This document shows positions 53,785-64,000 of a DNA stretch of 64,000 bases, in pieces. The translations under genes and the position numbers were made by a program. A model generated the notes under the pieces. The model was given only the letters and a program-made list of their open reading frames with translations. It searched no databases and was not told the DNA's origin. Source of the stretch: Rhodocyclaceae bacterium (GTDB lineage Bacteria > Pseudomonadota > Gammaproteobacteria > Burkholderiales > Rhodocyclaceae); assembly GCA_006218025.1 (NCBI GenBank), contig VBWA01000022.1, forward strand, positions 32,107 to 96,106, written 5' to 3'. The first letter of the stretch is position 1. Each line of letters opens with the position of its first letter.

Positions 53785-55106
53785 TTGTCGAAACTGCTTC
53801 GCCTGATCTGCTGCCTTGCGTCGGTCGGCCTCGCTGCCTGCACCCGCATCGAGCCGCCGGAAGCAGACGGCCGGCTGGTGGTTGCGGTGCGCGAAACGCC
53901 GGCCTTCTTCCAGCAGCGGGAAGGCGCCACGGCGAGCGGCTTCGAACATGACCTCGTCACGGCCTTTGCCGACAGCCTCGGCCTCAAGCTGAGATTCATC
54001 AAGGCCGTCGACGCCTACGAGCTCAGCGATCTTGCGCTTGCGGGACGGGTGCACATCGCCGCATCGATGCCGCTAGGCAACGGCACACTGCAGTTCTCGA
54101 TGCCGATCCGCACGGTGACCCAATGGATCGTCGGCCACGACGATGTGCTCGGGCCGCAACGGCTCGCCGACCTGGCGGGACGAAGCGTCGAGGTGATGGC
54201 GGGTTCGCCGCTGGCGGACACGTTGCGCGGGCTCGACGAGAAGTCGCGCCCGCTGGTGATCGAGGTGCCCGGCGTCGATGAGATGGAACTGCTGGCCCGC
54301 GTTGCGGAGCACAAGGCCGAGCTGGCCGCCGTGCATGAAGTCCATCTCGATCTGGGCGTCAACTTCTACCCGGAGCTAGTCCCCCTGCTGCAACTGCCGG
54401 GCAAGCTGGAGATCGGCTGGGCCTTCGGCGGTGAAGGCGCTGCGGCGCTGCGCGCCAAGGCCGACGCCTTCATCACCACCGCACGCGCCGACGGCACGCT
54501 GGCGCGCATCCATGACCGCTACTTCGGCCACATCAAGCGCATCAATGCCGCTGGCATCGCGCAGTTCCTCGACGATACAAGAAGCAAACTGCCGAACTGG
54601 CGCCGCCACTTTCAATCGGCGCAGGACCTGACCGGCATCGACTGGCGCCTGCTCGCGGCGCTGGCCTATCAGGAATCGCATTGGGATCCGCTGGCCACCT
54701 CGCCCACCGGCGTGCGCGGCATGATGATGCTGACCGAGGAGCCGGCGCCCGCTATCTGGCGGAACTGGTGGAGCAGGTGCCCGCCAGCGCGAAGCATCCG
54801 GACCGCCTGTGGCTGGCCCTGTCGGCCTACAACCTCGGCATGGGCCACTTCCGCGGCGCCCGCGCCATTGCGATGAAAATGAAGCGCGATCCGGATATCT
54901 GGTACGACATGAAGCAGGTGTTGCCGCAACTGGCGCGGCCGGAAATTTATGCGCGGCTGAAGAGCGGCGCCGCGCGCGGTGGCGAAGCGGTGATCATGGT
55001 GGAGAACATTCGCAGCTACTACGACATCCTGAGCCGCTTCGAGCCGGCCTACGCGTCGCCCTACCCGGCGCAGTCGGCGCTGACCGTCAACGCAAGCCCG
55101 CGCTGA
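53785..55106 (+). pseudogene. mltF: membrane-bound lytic murein transglycosylase F, frame-disrupted
   Basis: The gene begins with TTG 7 bases after GGAGG and encodes a lipoprotein signal ending GLAAC, an SBP-like domain (RLVVAVRETPAFFQQ...) and the SLT catalytic start with Glu in LAALAYQESHWDPLATSPTGVRGMMMLTE. After MLTE near 54741 the frame changes: residues GARYLAELVEQVPAS...YNLGMGHFRGARAIA...ENIRSYYDILSRFEPAY continue in another frame to 55106. About 20 family-conserved residues between MLTE and GARYLAEL are missing, so a deletion of roughly 60 bases caused the shift. It may be a pseudogene or a sequencing/assembly fault. Confidence 0.8.
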
Positions 55107-55112
55107 TCCGCG

Positions 55113-57716
<2,604 letters not shown>

Positions 57717-57730
<14 letters not shown>

Positions 57731-58328
57731 CGTCAGCCCCGGCCGGTGCGACAAAGCGAAACAGCGAAGGCGGCAGCACCGGATTGGCCTCGAACTGGGT
57801 GAAGCGCAGCACCGTCACCTGACCGAAGCTGTCGTGGATTTCCATGCTCACCGGGCGGTTCGCAGCGAAGCCGATTTTCATGCTCTCGAAGCTGGCGTCG
57901 CCACCCTTGGGTTTGGCCTCGACGAATTCGAGGCCATCCGCAGCGGTGCCTTCCTTGAGTTCGAAATTCTTGTCCAGGTCCTGCCCCGCCAGAAGAGCTG
58001 CCGGACTGGCACCAAAGGCCGAGCCGAGCTTCTTCACCGCGACCTGATTGAGTTCGGGGTCGTAGCTCCACAGCTTGTTACCGTCGCTGACCAGCAACTG
58101 CTTGTAGGGCTTCTCGTAGGACCAGCGGAACTTGCCCGGGCGCTGCAGGGCGAAAATGCCGGCCGACTGCTGCGGCTTGCGCCCCGACTTGGAAATCGCC
58201 GTCTGCGCGAAGACGCCGCGCGCGCTGCGGTTGGTTTCGAGGAAGGTCTTGAGCTGGTCGAGGCCGGTGGCGGATGCCGGAACGGCAGGGACCGCCAGAA
58301 TGCAGAAAATGCAGAGTAGTCGTTTCAT
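57717..58328 (-). CDS. lolA: outer-membrane lipoprotein carrier LolA
   Basis: 203 aa. Signal peptide MKRLLCIFCILAVPAVPASA, then the LolA fold (RSARGVFAQTAI, RPGKFRWSYEKPYKQLLVSDGNKLWSYDPELNQV). It ferries lipoproteins through the periplasm from LolCDE to LolB. The ftsK-lolA-rarA-serS order is conserved in many proteobacteria. It begins 62 bases after ftsK. Confidence 0.95.
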
Positions 58329-58390
58329 GGGGCAATTATCCCCGACTCCACCCATGCGCGGCGGGGTTTGTCGGCGCTTTATTCCACGCC

Positions 58391-60700
58391 TTATTCCGAT
58401 CGGTTCGGCGCAATCACCTCGCGCCCGCCGGCACCGTTCATGGGCGAGACCAGCCCGGCTTTTTCCATGGCTTCGATCAGGCGCGCCGCGCGGTTGTAGC
58501 CGATGCGCAAATTGCGCTGCACCAGCGAGATCGAGGGCCGCCGCGTTTTCAGCACCACTTCGACGGCCTGGTCGTACATCGGATCGCTTTCCGCGTCGCC
58601 GGCCGCCGTGTCACCAGCGCCGACTTCCGAGTCCTCGCTCGTGGGGCCATCGAGCAGGCCCTCGATATAGTCGGGCGGCCCGACCTTCTTCAGGTGATCG
58701 ACGACGTGATGCACCTCCTCGTCGGCGACGAAAGCGCCATGCACGCGTATCGGCAGGCCGGTACCCGGAGCGAGGAACAGCATGTCGCCCTGGCCGAGCA
58801 ACGCCTCGGCGCCCATCTGGTCGAGGATCGTGCGCGAATCGATCTTGCTCGAGACCTGGAAGGCGATGCGCGTCGGGATGTTGGCCTTGATCAGACCGGT
58901 GATCACATCAACGCTCGGCCGCTGCGTCGCCAGGATCAGGTGGATGCCCGAGGCGCGCGCCTTCTGCGCCAGGCGTGCGATGAGTTCTTCGATCTTTTTG
59001 CCCACCACCATCATCAGATCGGCCAGTTCGTCGATCACCACGACGATGTAAGGCATGGTTTCCAGCGGCTCGGGGCCGATGTCCGTGTTCGCGGTCAGCG
59101 AGAAGGGATTGGGGATGTGCTCACCGGCCTTCTTCGCCTCGTTGATCTTGCTGTTGTAGCCGGAGAGATTGCGCACACCCATGGCCGACATCAGCTTGTA
59201 GCGCCGCTCCATTTCGCCGACGCACCAGTTCAGCGCATTGGCCGCCTTGGTCATGTCGGTCACCACCGGCGCCAGCAGATGCGGAATGCCTTCGTAGATC
59301 GACAGCTCCAGCATCTTGGGATCGACCATGATCATGCGCACGTCCTTCGGCTCGGACTTGTAGATCAGCGAGAGGATCATCGCATTGACCCCGACCGACT
59401 TGCCCGAGCCCGTGGTGCCCGCCACCAGCAGGTGCGGCATCTTGGCCAGATCGACCACCACCGGCTGGCCGCCGATGTCCTTGCCGAGTGCCACCGACAA
59501 TGGCGAATGCATGCCGTGGTAGGCCTGCGAGCCGATGATTTCCGAGAGCCGCACGATCTGCCGCCGCGGATTGGGCAGTTCCAGCGCCATGCACGACTTG
59601 CCGGGCACCGTCTCGACCACGCGGATCGACACCAGCGAAAGGGCGCGCGCCAGATCCTTCGCCAGCCCGACGATCTGGCTGCCCTTGACCCCGATCGCCG
59701 GCTCGATCTCGTAGCGCGTCACCACCGGCCCGGGGTGGGCCGTCAATACCTTGGCCTCGACGTTGAAGTCGGCCAGCTTGCGCTCGATCAGGCGGGATGT
59801 GAATTCGAGGGTCTCGGGCGCGGGCAGATCGGCCGGGTTGTGCACCGGCTCGGCCAGCAGGTGCAGCGGCGGCAGTGCGCCTCCCGGCGCATCGAAGAAC
59901 AGCGGCGCCTGGCGTTCCTTCTCCGCTCTCGCGACAGCCTTGGGCGCCACCGGCACCACGATTTCGACGGGTTCGATACGGACCGGACTTTCCTCGACCT
60001 TGCGCCGCTCCGTTTCAACCACCTCCTCACGCTGTTCGGCCACCGCACGCCCGTAGCGACGATCCTGCCAGCTGTCCCACAAACTGCGCAGGCCCACGTA
60101 GGCCCCTTCCAGCAGGATGCCGGCCTTCTCGGCAATGGCTATCCATGAGGCGCCGGTAAACAGGCTGAAACCGATCATTGCCAGCACCAACAGAATCAGG
60201 GTGCCGCCGGTGTAGCCGAGAAACTGCTCGATGTAACGACCGACCTCTGTTCCTAGCATGCCGCCGGGAGCAAGCGGCAGCGCGACCTTCAGGCTCCAGA
60301 AGCGCATCCCCTCGAGCCCGCAGCTTGCCAGCAGGAGCAGGACGAAGCCCGCCATGGCTATCAGCAGGGAACGGTGGTCGCCGCCAAACAGGCGGCTGAG
60401 CCGGTGGTAGCCCCATGTCAGCAGAAAAAACGGCAGGGCCGCCCACCACCAGGCGGAAAGCCCGAACAGATACAACAGCAGATCGCTCAGCCAGGCACCG
60501 AAGCGTCCGCCCGGATTGGCGATGCGCCCGACCGTCGCTGCATGCGACCAGCCGGGATCGGTCCGCTCGAAACCCCAGAGCACGAGGCCCAGATAAAGCC
60601 CGATGAGGCCGACCAGCAGCCAGCGCGCCTCATGCACCAGCAAGGCGATTTTCTCGGGTAGCGGAGTCGAAACGGATTCAGATGCGCTGACGGCATTCAT
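58391..60700 (-). CDS. ftsK: DNA translocase FtsK
   Basis: 769 aa. Four N-terminal TM segments, a short linker (about residues 200-290), the alpha/beta motor with Walker [12 protein letters not shown] and Walker [13 protein letters not shown], and the C-terminal gamma winged helix ([42 protein letters not shown]) that reads KOPS. It clears and resolves chromosomes at the septum. A dispersed repeat copy is read as [10 protein letters not shown] in the hinge between motor and gamma domain. Confidence 0.96.
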   Translation of the reverse strand: MNAVSASESVSTPLPEKIALLVHEARWLLVGLIGLYLGLVLWGFERTDPGWSHAATVGRIANPGGRFGAWLSDLLLYLFGLSAWWWAALPFFLLTWGYHRLSRLFGGDHRSLLIAMAGFVLLLLASCGLEGMRFWSLKVALPLAPGGMLGTEVGRYIEQFLGYTGGTLILLVLAMIGFSLFTGASWIAIAEKAGILLEGAYVGLRSLWDSWQDRRYGRAVAEQREEVVETERRKVEESPVRIEPVEIVVPVAPKAVARAEKERQAPLFFDAPGGALPPLHLLAEPVHNPADLPAPETLEFTSRLIERKLADFNVEAKVLTAHPGPVVTRYEIEPAIGVKGSQIVGLAKDLARALSLVSIRVVETVPGKSCMALELPNPRRQIVRLSEIIGSQAYHGMHSPLSVALGKDIGGQPVVVDLAKMPHLLVAGTTGSGKSVGVNAMILSLIYKSEPKDVRMIMVDPKMLELSIYEGIPHLLAPVVTDMTKAANALNWCVGEMERRYKLMSAMGVRNLSGYNSKINEAKKAGEHIPNPFSLTANTDIGPEPLETMPYIVVVIDELADLMMVVGKKIEELIARLAQKARASGIHLILATQRPSVDVITGLIKANIPTRIAFQVSSKIDSRTILDQMGAEALLGQGDMLFLAPGTGLPIRVHGAFVADEEVHHVVDHLKKVGPPDYIEGLLDGPTSEDSEVGAGDTAAGDAESDPMYDQAVEVVLKTRRPSISLVQRNLRIGYNRAARLIEAMEKAGLVSPMNGAGGREVIAPNRSE
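58603..58627 (-). repeat. dispersed repeat copy inside ftsK
   Basis: Sense copy, read as [12 protein letters not shown] in the motor-gamma hinge, a spot that tolerates inserts. Confidence 0.8.
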
Positions 60701-60831
60701 GGCAACGAGCCGGTCCGGGAATCAACCCGAACCGGAATGACGGACACTGACGAATTATGTCCGGCTGCCGGGGTGCTCAAGGCCCAAAAAGCTGCCCAAG
60801 TCACCCCCTGTTCCGCTCTTGCGGCAAGGTA

Positions 60832-61530
60832 TCAGTCGCAGATACCCTTGTTCACGCCGCCGGAGGTGACGGTTTCGACCAGCGACGACTGGGGAATGTA
60901 GCCCAGACCGGGATCAGCCGGCAGAAGCTTCGGCAAGACGTTGTTCGCAGCAATGAAGCCGAATTGCCCGGCGCCGATAGACAAGGAACCGGCGCTGTTG
61001 CCCACCCGCACCTCACCATCGCGCACGCTCACATAGACGCCCGCCTCATGGGTGGCGTCGCCGCCGGCGCCCTCTTTCTTGCAGGGGCCCGTCTTGCAGT
61101 CATCGACATCGAATATCGTGCCGCGAATGCCGATGGTGGCTGTCTCTGTTTGCATCTCGTAGGCATCCTGATCGCCGCGCTTGCTGATCAGGCCGGATAC
61201 CGCACGCAGGCCGCCCTTCAGCAGCGCGAATACGGCTTTGTCCTCCTTCGGCTTGGCTTCAACGAAGGTATAGGCCGTCACGGTGAACTGCGTATTCGGC
61301 TTCAAAGTGATGGTTGCGCCGTCGGTGAACTTGATTTGCGCATAACTGTCCTTCTGCGTTTGCAGCGTGTCGCCGGGGATGACCTCCGACTTCATCGACA
61401 GAATCCGCGTCGAACCATCCGCCCGCTTGACCGAAAGCGTTCCCGAAAGCTGGATGATCGTGCCATTGGCCAAAGCGCTGCCCGCCATCAGGAACGCCAG
61501 TACTGCAAGAATAAAACGACTCGTTTTCAT
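60832..61530 (-). CDS. FecR-domain secreted protein
   Basis: 232 aa. Signal peptide MKTSRFILAVLAFLMAGSALA and a FecR domain (GDTLQTQKDSYAQIKFTDGATITLKPNTQFTVTAYTF...LKGGLRAVSGLISKR...TATIGIRGTIFDV). It is a free periplasmic or surface form, without the inner-membrane helix of sigma regulators. It lies 10 bases downstream of the large repeat adhesin gene, in the same direction, as in many adhesin loci. GGAGAGG precedes the start. Confidence 0.88.
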   Translation of the reverse strand: MKTSRFILAVLAFLMAGSALANGTIIQLSGTLSVKRADGSTRILSMKSEVIPGDTLQTQKDSYAQIKFTDGATITLKPNTQFTVTAYTFVEAKPKEDKAVFALLKGGLRAVSGLISKRGDQDAYEMQTETATIGIRGTIFDVDDCKTGPCKKEGAGGDATHEAGVYVSVRDGEVRVGNSAGSLSIGAGQFGFIAANNVLPKLLPADPGLGYIPQSSLVETVTSGGVNKGICD

Positions 61531-61540
61531 GGTCCTCTCC

Positions 61541-64000
61541 TTAGCTACATTGTCCAGCAATCTTGCGCTTGTAATTGCCCTGATCCGTCGCGCCACGCCG
61601 ACTCTGGGCAATCGTCTCGGTATTGATCGAAAAGTTGATGTAGCCCATCAGGGACTCATCCACTCCGATCGCCGTCCGGGATTTGACCAGTCCAACCGAA
61701 TGACTGGGCAGATCGGTGATCACCGTGAATGCCCCTCCGCCCGTAAACCGGTAGGTAATCGGGTAGACATTGGCAGTCAGGGGATTGTCTAAGGCATCAT
61801 AAAGGCCCGACCCTTTGCCGCCGGCGACTATCAGTCCGCCGCTGATACCGGGGCCCAGCAGCGCCGCAACCGCGCCATCGGGATGGGTGAAGGTGCCCGC
61901 GCCGTCGATGGTGAAATCGATCGGCCCGGCGTTCTGGATACTGGCCGACGCCAACAGGTTCGCCGAGGCGGATGGCACGGTGCCGCCGACAACCGCGACG
62001 CTTCCTCCGGTCTTGATCTCCAGCGTCAATTCCGGATCGAATACCGCCAGCGCCGTGGCCTTCGTTCCGGTACCCGTGATGGCGCCGCCGGTCAGAACGA
62101 AGTCTCCCGTGACATCGAAGCCCTTGCCCGATTTCACGAACACGATGGCGCTTGCATTGGCCTCGCCGCCACCCAGGCTGACCGTCCCGCCGTTGATGTA
62201 AAAATTGCCGCCGACCTTGAGGTCGAGCTTGTTCGCGCTCAGGAACGCGTTGGCTTGCGCCTGAGCAGTTGAATCTGACGTACTCGCCGCACCTCCGCCC
62301 AGCGTCAAGTCGCCGGTGGTTGTGATCTTCAGGATGCCGCCCGTCTCGATGGCTACATCGCTCTTGAGGCTCTGGCCGAGACCGGCCGTCGCTGTGCCGC
62401 CGGTAACATTCATGCTGGCCGCGTTGACTTCGATGTCTCCAGTGGTCTTCACCGAAAGGTCGTTCGATACACCGGCATTGCTGCCGCCGCTGAAATTGAC
62501 GGCATTGGCAGACGTGAACTTGATGTTTTTTGCAAGCACCGTGCCGGATCCGGTAACCGAGATTGCGGATGCACCTCCGGTGGTACTCAGCAGTATGTCG
62601 CCCGTTCCCGCGTCGATATTCAGCGGTCCGCTTCCCGTTACCGGCGCGAGAGTGAGGTTCCCGGCCGACGAGAAATCCATGCCGCCACCCTTCGCCTCGA
62701 CTATCGTATAGGCAGCATCCTGATAGTAAGCAAGCGCTCCCGGCGCCGAAAGATACAGATTGGTGACGCTGTTCAGGTTGTCCTGCAAGGTAATGCCACC
62801 GGCGCCGGTCACCGTGGCATGCAGGGAGCCTGCAGCGATGGGCCCGCTCTGGCTGATCGGCCCGGTGGCGGTGTAGAAGACCTGGCCGCCGGGGCTGTTG
62901 ACTCCGGACAGCACCAGCGCCCCTATCTTCCCGATGTAGGTAAAGGCATTGCCCGCCTCGGAACTGGTGATCAGCGAGATTGCGTTGGAGCCGATGTGGA
63001 CCGGCGTCGTTGAATCGCCGATATCGCCATAAGACCGCAGCATCACGTTGTCCGCCACGTCGATGAGGCCGGCTCCACTGTCCCGTATCCGCCCGGTCAC
63101 CGGCCCACCGGAAAGGTCGTAGCCGTTGTTGATGGTGAAGCCGCCGGACGCGCCAACCAGCGGATTGATGGTCCCGCCGACGACGATGTCACCGGTATGC
63201 CCAGGATCACCGATCATCAAGCCGCCGGTAGTGGACACCGAATTCAGATCGCCTTGCGTCAGCCCCAACTCCGCGCCCGAAGCCGCTGCGCCTATCCTGA
63301 TCTGCCGGTTCGTAGTGCCGGAGGTCAGCGTAACCAAGGCTGCATGGCCAGAAATTTCTCCCCCAGCCAGGCTCATGCTGTCTCCCTTCAGCACGATCGG
63401 TGCCGTGGACACGCTATTCGTTACTATGCTTGTGCCAGCGATGTTCTTCAAGATGCCGATTCCCGCATCGACGGTCACACTGGTCGCCCCTTTAATCGTG
63501 CCGGTATTCGTCAGACCGACACCAGTGAGGCTCACGACCGTGCCGGTAATGTCCCCCGCTGCGCTGATCGCACCACCACCGGTGATAGTCACTGCGGCGC
63601 CAGAGCTGATGTCACCTGCTGCGACTGTGGTCACTGTGCCAGTTTCATTGATCGAAACCGCGCCCCCGCCGTTAGTGGTGATGCCCGCATTTACTGCTAG
63701 GTTGGTGCCGGTAAGACTGACTCCGGCCCCACCGTCAGTAGTGACCGCCCCATTCAGCGTGGTGGTGCCTGTGCCTGCGCTTTGCGTCAGGCTCGTCGCA
63801 CTGATTCCCCCTCCTGCATTAACGTCAATGGCGCTATTGATGGCGATGGCACCGAGCTTGGTGCCATCGCCGACGGCCCCTCCAAACGTGATACTCCCGG
63901 TCCCCGCCGCAAGCACAAGCGTCTGCCCTCCTGCTGTACTTCCATCGACCAGCCCGGTGAAGGTGACGTCGCCGCTGCCGGTGCTCACCGTGGTGGCGCC
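61541..64000 (-). CDS. large beta-strand-repeat surface protein, C-terminal part
   Basis: The open frame reaches the window edge, so only the C-terminal ~815 residues are seen. It is Gly/Thr/Ala-rich with short imperfect units of the type ITGGGAISAAGDITGT and VTTDGGAGVSLTGTNL, expected to form a beta helix as in filamentous hemagglutinin-like adhesins. The C-terminus (INFSINTETIAQSRRGATDQGNYKRKIAGQCS) has no autotransporter barrel, so a two-partner or other export route is likely. The FecR-type gene follows. Confidence 0.8.
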   Translation of the reverse strand, partial: GATTVSTGSGDVTFTGLVDGSTAGGQTLVLAAGTGSITFGGAVGDGTKLGAIAINSAIDVNAGGGISATSLTQSAGTGTTTLNGAVTTDGGAGVSLTGTNLAVNAGITTNGGGAVSINETGTVTTVAAGDISSGAAVTITGGGAISAAGDITGTVVSLTGVGLTNTGTIKGATSVTVDAGIGILKNIAGTSIVTNSVSTAPIVLKGDSMSLAGGEISGHAALVTLTSGTTNRQIRIGAAASGAELGLTQGDLNSVSTTGGLMIGDPGHTGDIVVGGTINPLVGASGGFTINNGYDLSGGPVTGRIRDSGAGLIDVADNVMLRSYGDIGDSTTPVHIGSNAISLITSSEAGNAFTYIGKIGALVLSGVNSPGGQVFYTATGPISQSGPIAAGSLHATVTGAGGITLQDNLNSVTNLYLSAPGALAYYQDAAYTIVEAKGGGMDFSSAGNLTLAPVTGSGPLNIDAGTGDILLSTTGGASAISVTGSGTVLAKNIKFTSANAVNFSGGSNAGVSNDLSVKTTGDIEVNAASMNVTGGTATAGLGQSLKSDVAIETGGILKITTTGDLTLGGGAASTSDSTAQAQANAFLSANKLDLKVGGNFYINGGTVSLGGGEANASAIVFVKSGKGFDVTGDFVLTGGAITGTGTKATALAVFDPELTLEIKTGGSVAVVGGTVPSASANLLASASIQNAGPIDFTIDGAGTFTHPDGAVAALLGPGISGGLIVAGGKGSGLYDALDNPLTANVYPITYRFTGGGAFTVITDLPSHSVGLVKSRTAIGVDESLMGYINFSINTETIAQSRRGATDQGNYKRKIAGQCS

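Noticed and set aside
55073..55096. Possible repeat copy at the mltF 3' end (CAGTCGGCGCTGACCG)
   Set aside because: Only the first half matches; may be a truncated copy but cannot be told from chance.
58363..58380. GTCGGCGCT between ftsK and lolA
   Set aside because: A 9-base match without the ACGGCGAT part.

Overview
The window is 64 kb of GC-rich, gene-dense chromosome from a motile, respiring betaproteobacterium. Evidence is FlhDC as flagellar master regulator, NirBD/NasA nitrate assimilation, CcoG, heme A synthase, RdgC, GreB, DUF2789 and DUF3079. A Rhodocyclales/Sterolibacteriaceae-type organism is my guess and is not proven by the sequence. There is no rRNA, CRISPR array, complete IS element or recombinase gene. 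The one tRNA is tRNA-Ser(CGA).

Layout: 0-4.3 kb is a hybrid histidine kinase with three PAS domains, overlapping an HD-GYP response regulator. 4.3-7.4 kb is a deoxyinosine-glycosylase gene whose 5' end is split by a small AT-richer island of about 2.6 kb. The island carries a BrnT/BrnA-like pair, a winged-helix-like protein and a 44-residue protein. It is bounded by a 12-bp direct repeat, and the displaced original N-terminal codons of the glycosylase still sit next to htpG. 7.4-10 kb holds htpG and a ParD/RelE-type toxin-antitoxin pair. 10-20.2 kb is a nitrate assimilation operon on the minus strand (nrtA, a globin, nrtB, nrtD, nirB, nirD, nasA). It is preceded by a near-perfect sigma-54 promoter, NtrC-like sites and a two-hairpin ANTAR-type leader with an overlapping terminator; the matching NasT-type ANTAR regulator lies directly upstream. 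20.3-22.7 kb has a DsrC/TusE relative, a MarR regulator and small conserved genes. 22.7-27.2 kb is nsrR with two 23-bp operators facing a DUF59 / NnrS-like / ferredoxin reductase set, followed by ccoG. 27.3-32.2 kb is accessory: toxin-antitoxin pairs, an orphan antitoxin, a low-GC membrane protein and a heme-binding protein. 32.2-43.5 kb has norQ/norD-type genes, two M48 peptidases, moaC, ctaA, greB, an MFS carrier, fliT, rdgC and flhDC. 43.7-53.5 kb holds two cyclic-di-GMP signalling proteins and TonB, HNH, YgiQ and methyltransferase genes. 53.6-60.7 kb is tRNA-Ser, a frame-disrupted mltF, serS, rarA, lolA and ftsK. From 60.8 kb to the edge lie a FecR-domain protein and the C-terminal part of a large repeat adhesin.

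Two themes stand out. First, nitrogen-oxide physiology is controlled at several levels: sigma-54 and ANTAR antitermination for nitrate uptake and reduction, and NsrR for nitric-oxide response genes, with a globin placed inside the nitrate operon. Second, a short dispersed repeat (core AAGTCGGCGCTGGCG, then ACGGCGAT two bases later) occurs about 20 times, both between genes and in frame inside at least nine otherwise unrelated genes. It is open in all six frames. This repeat family and the split-glycosylase island are the least expected features of the window.
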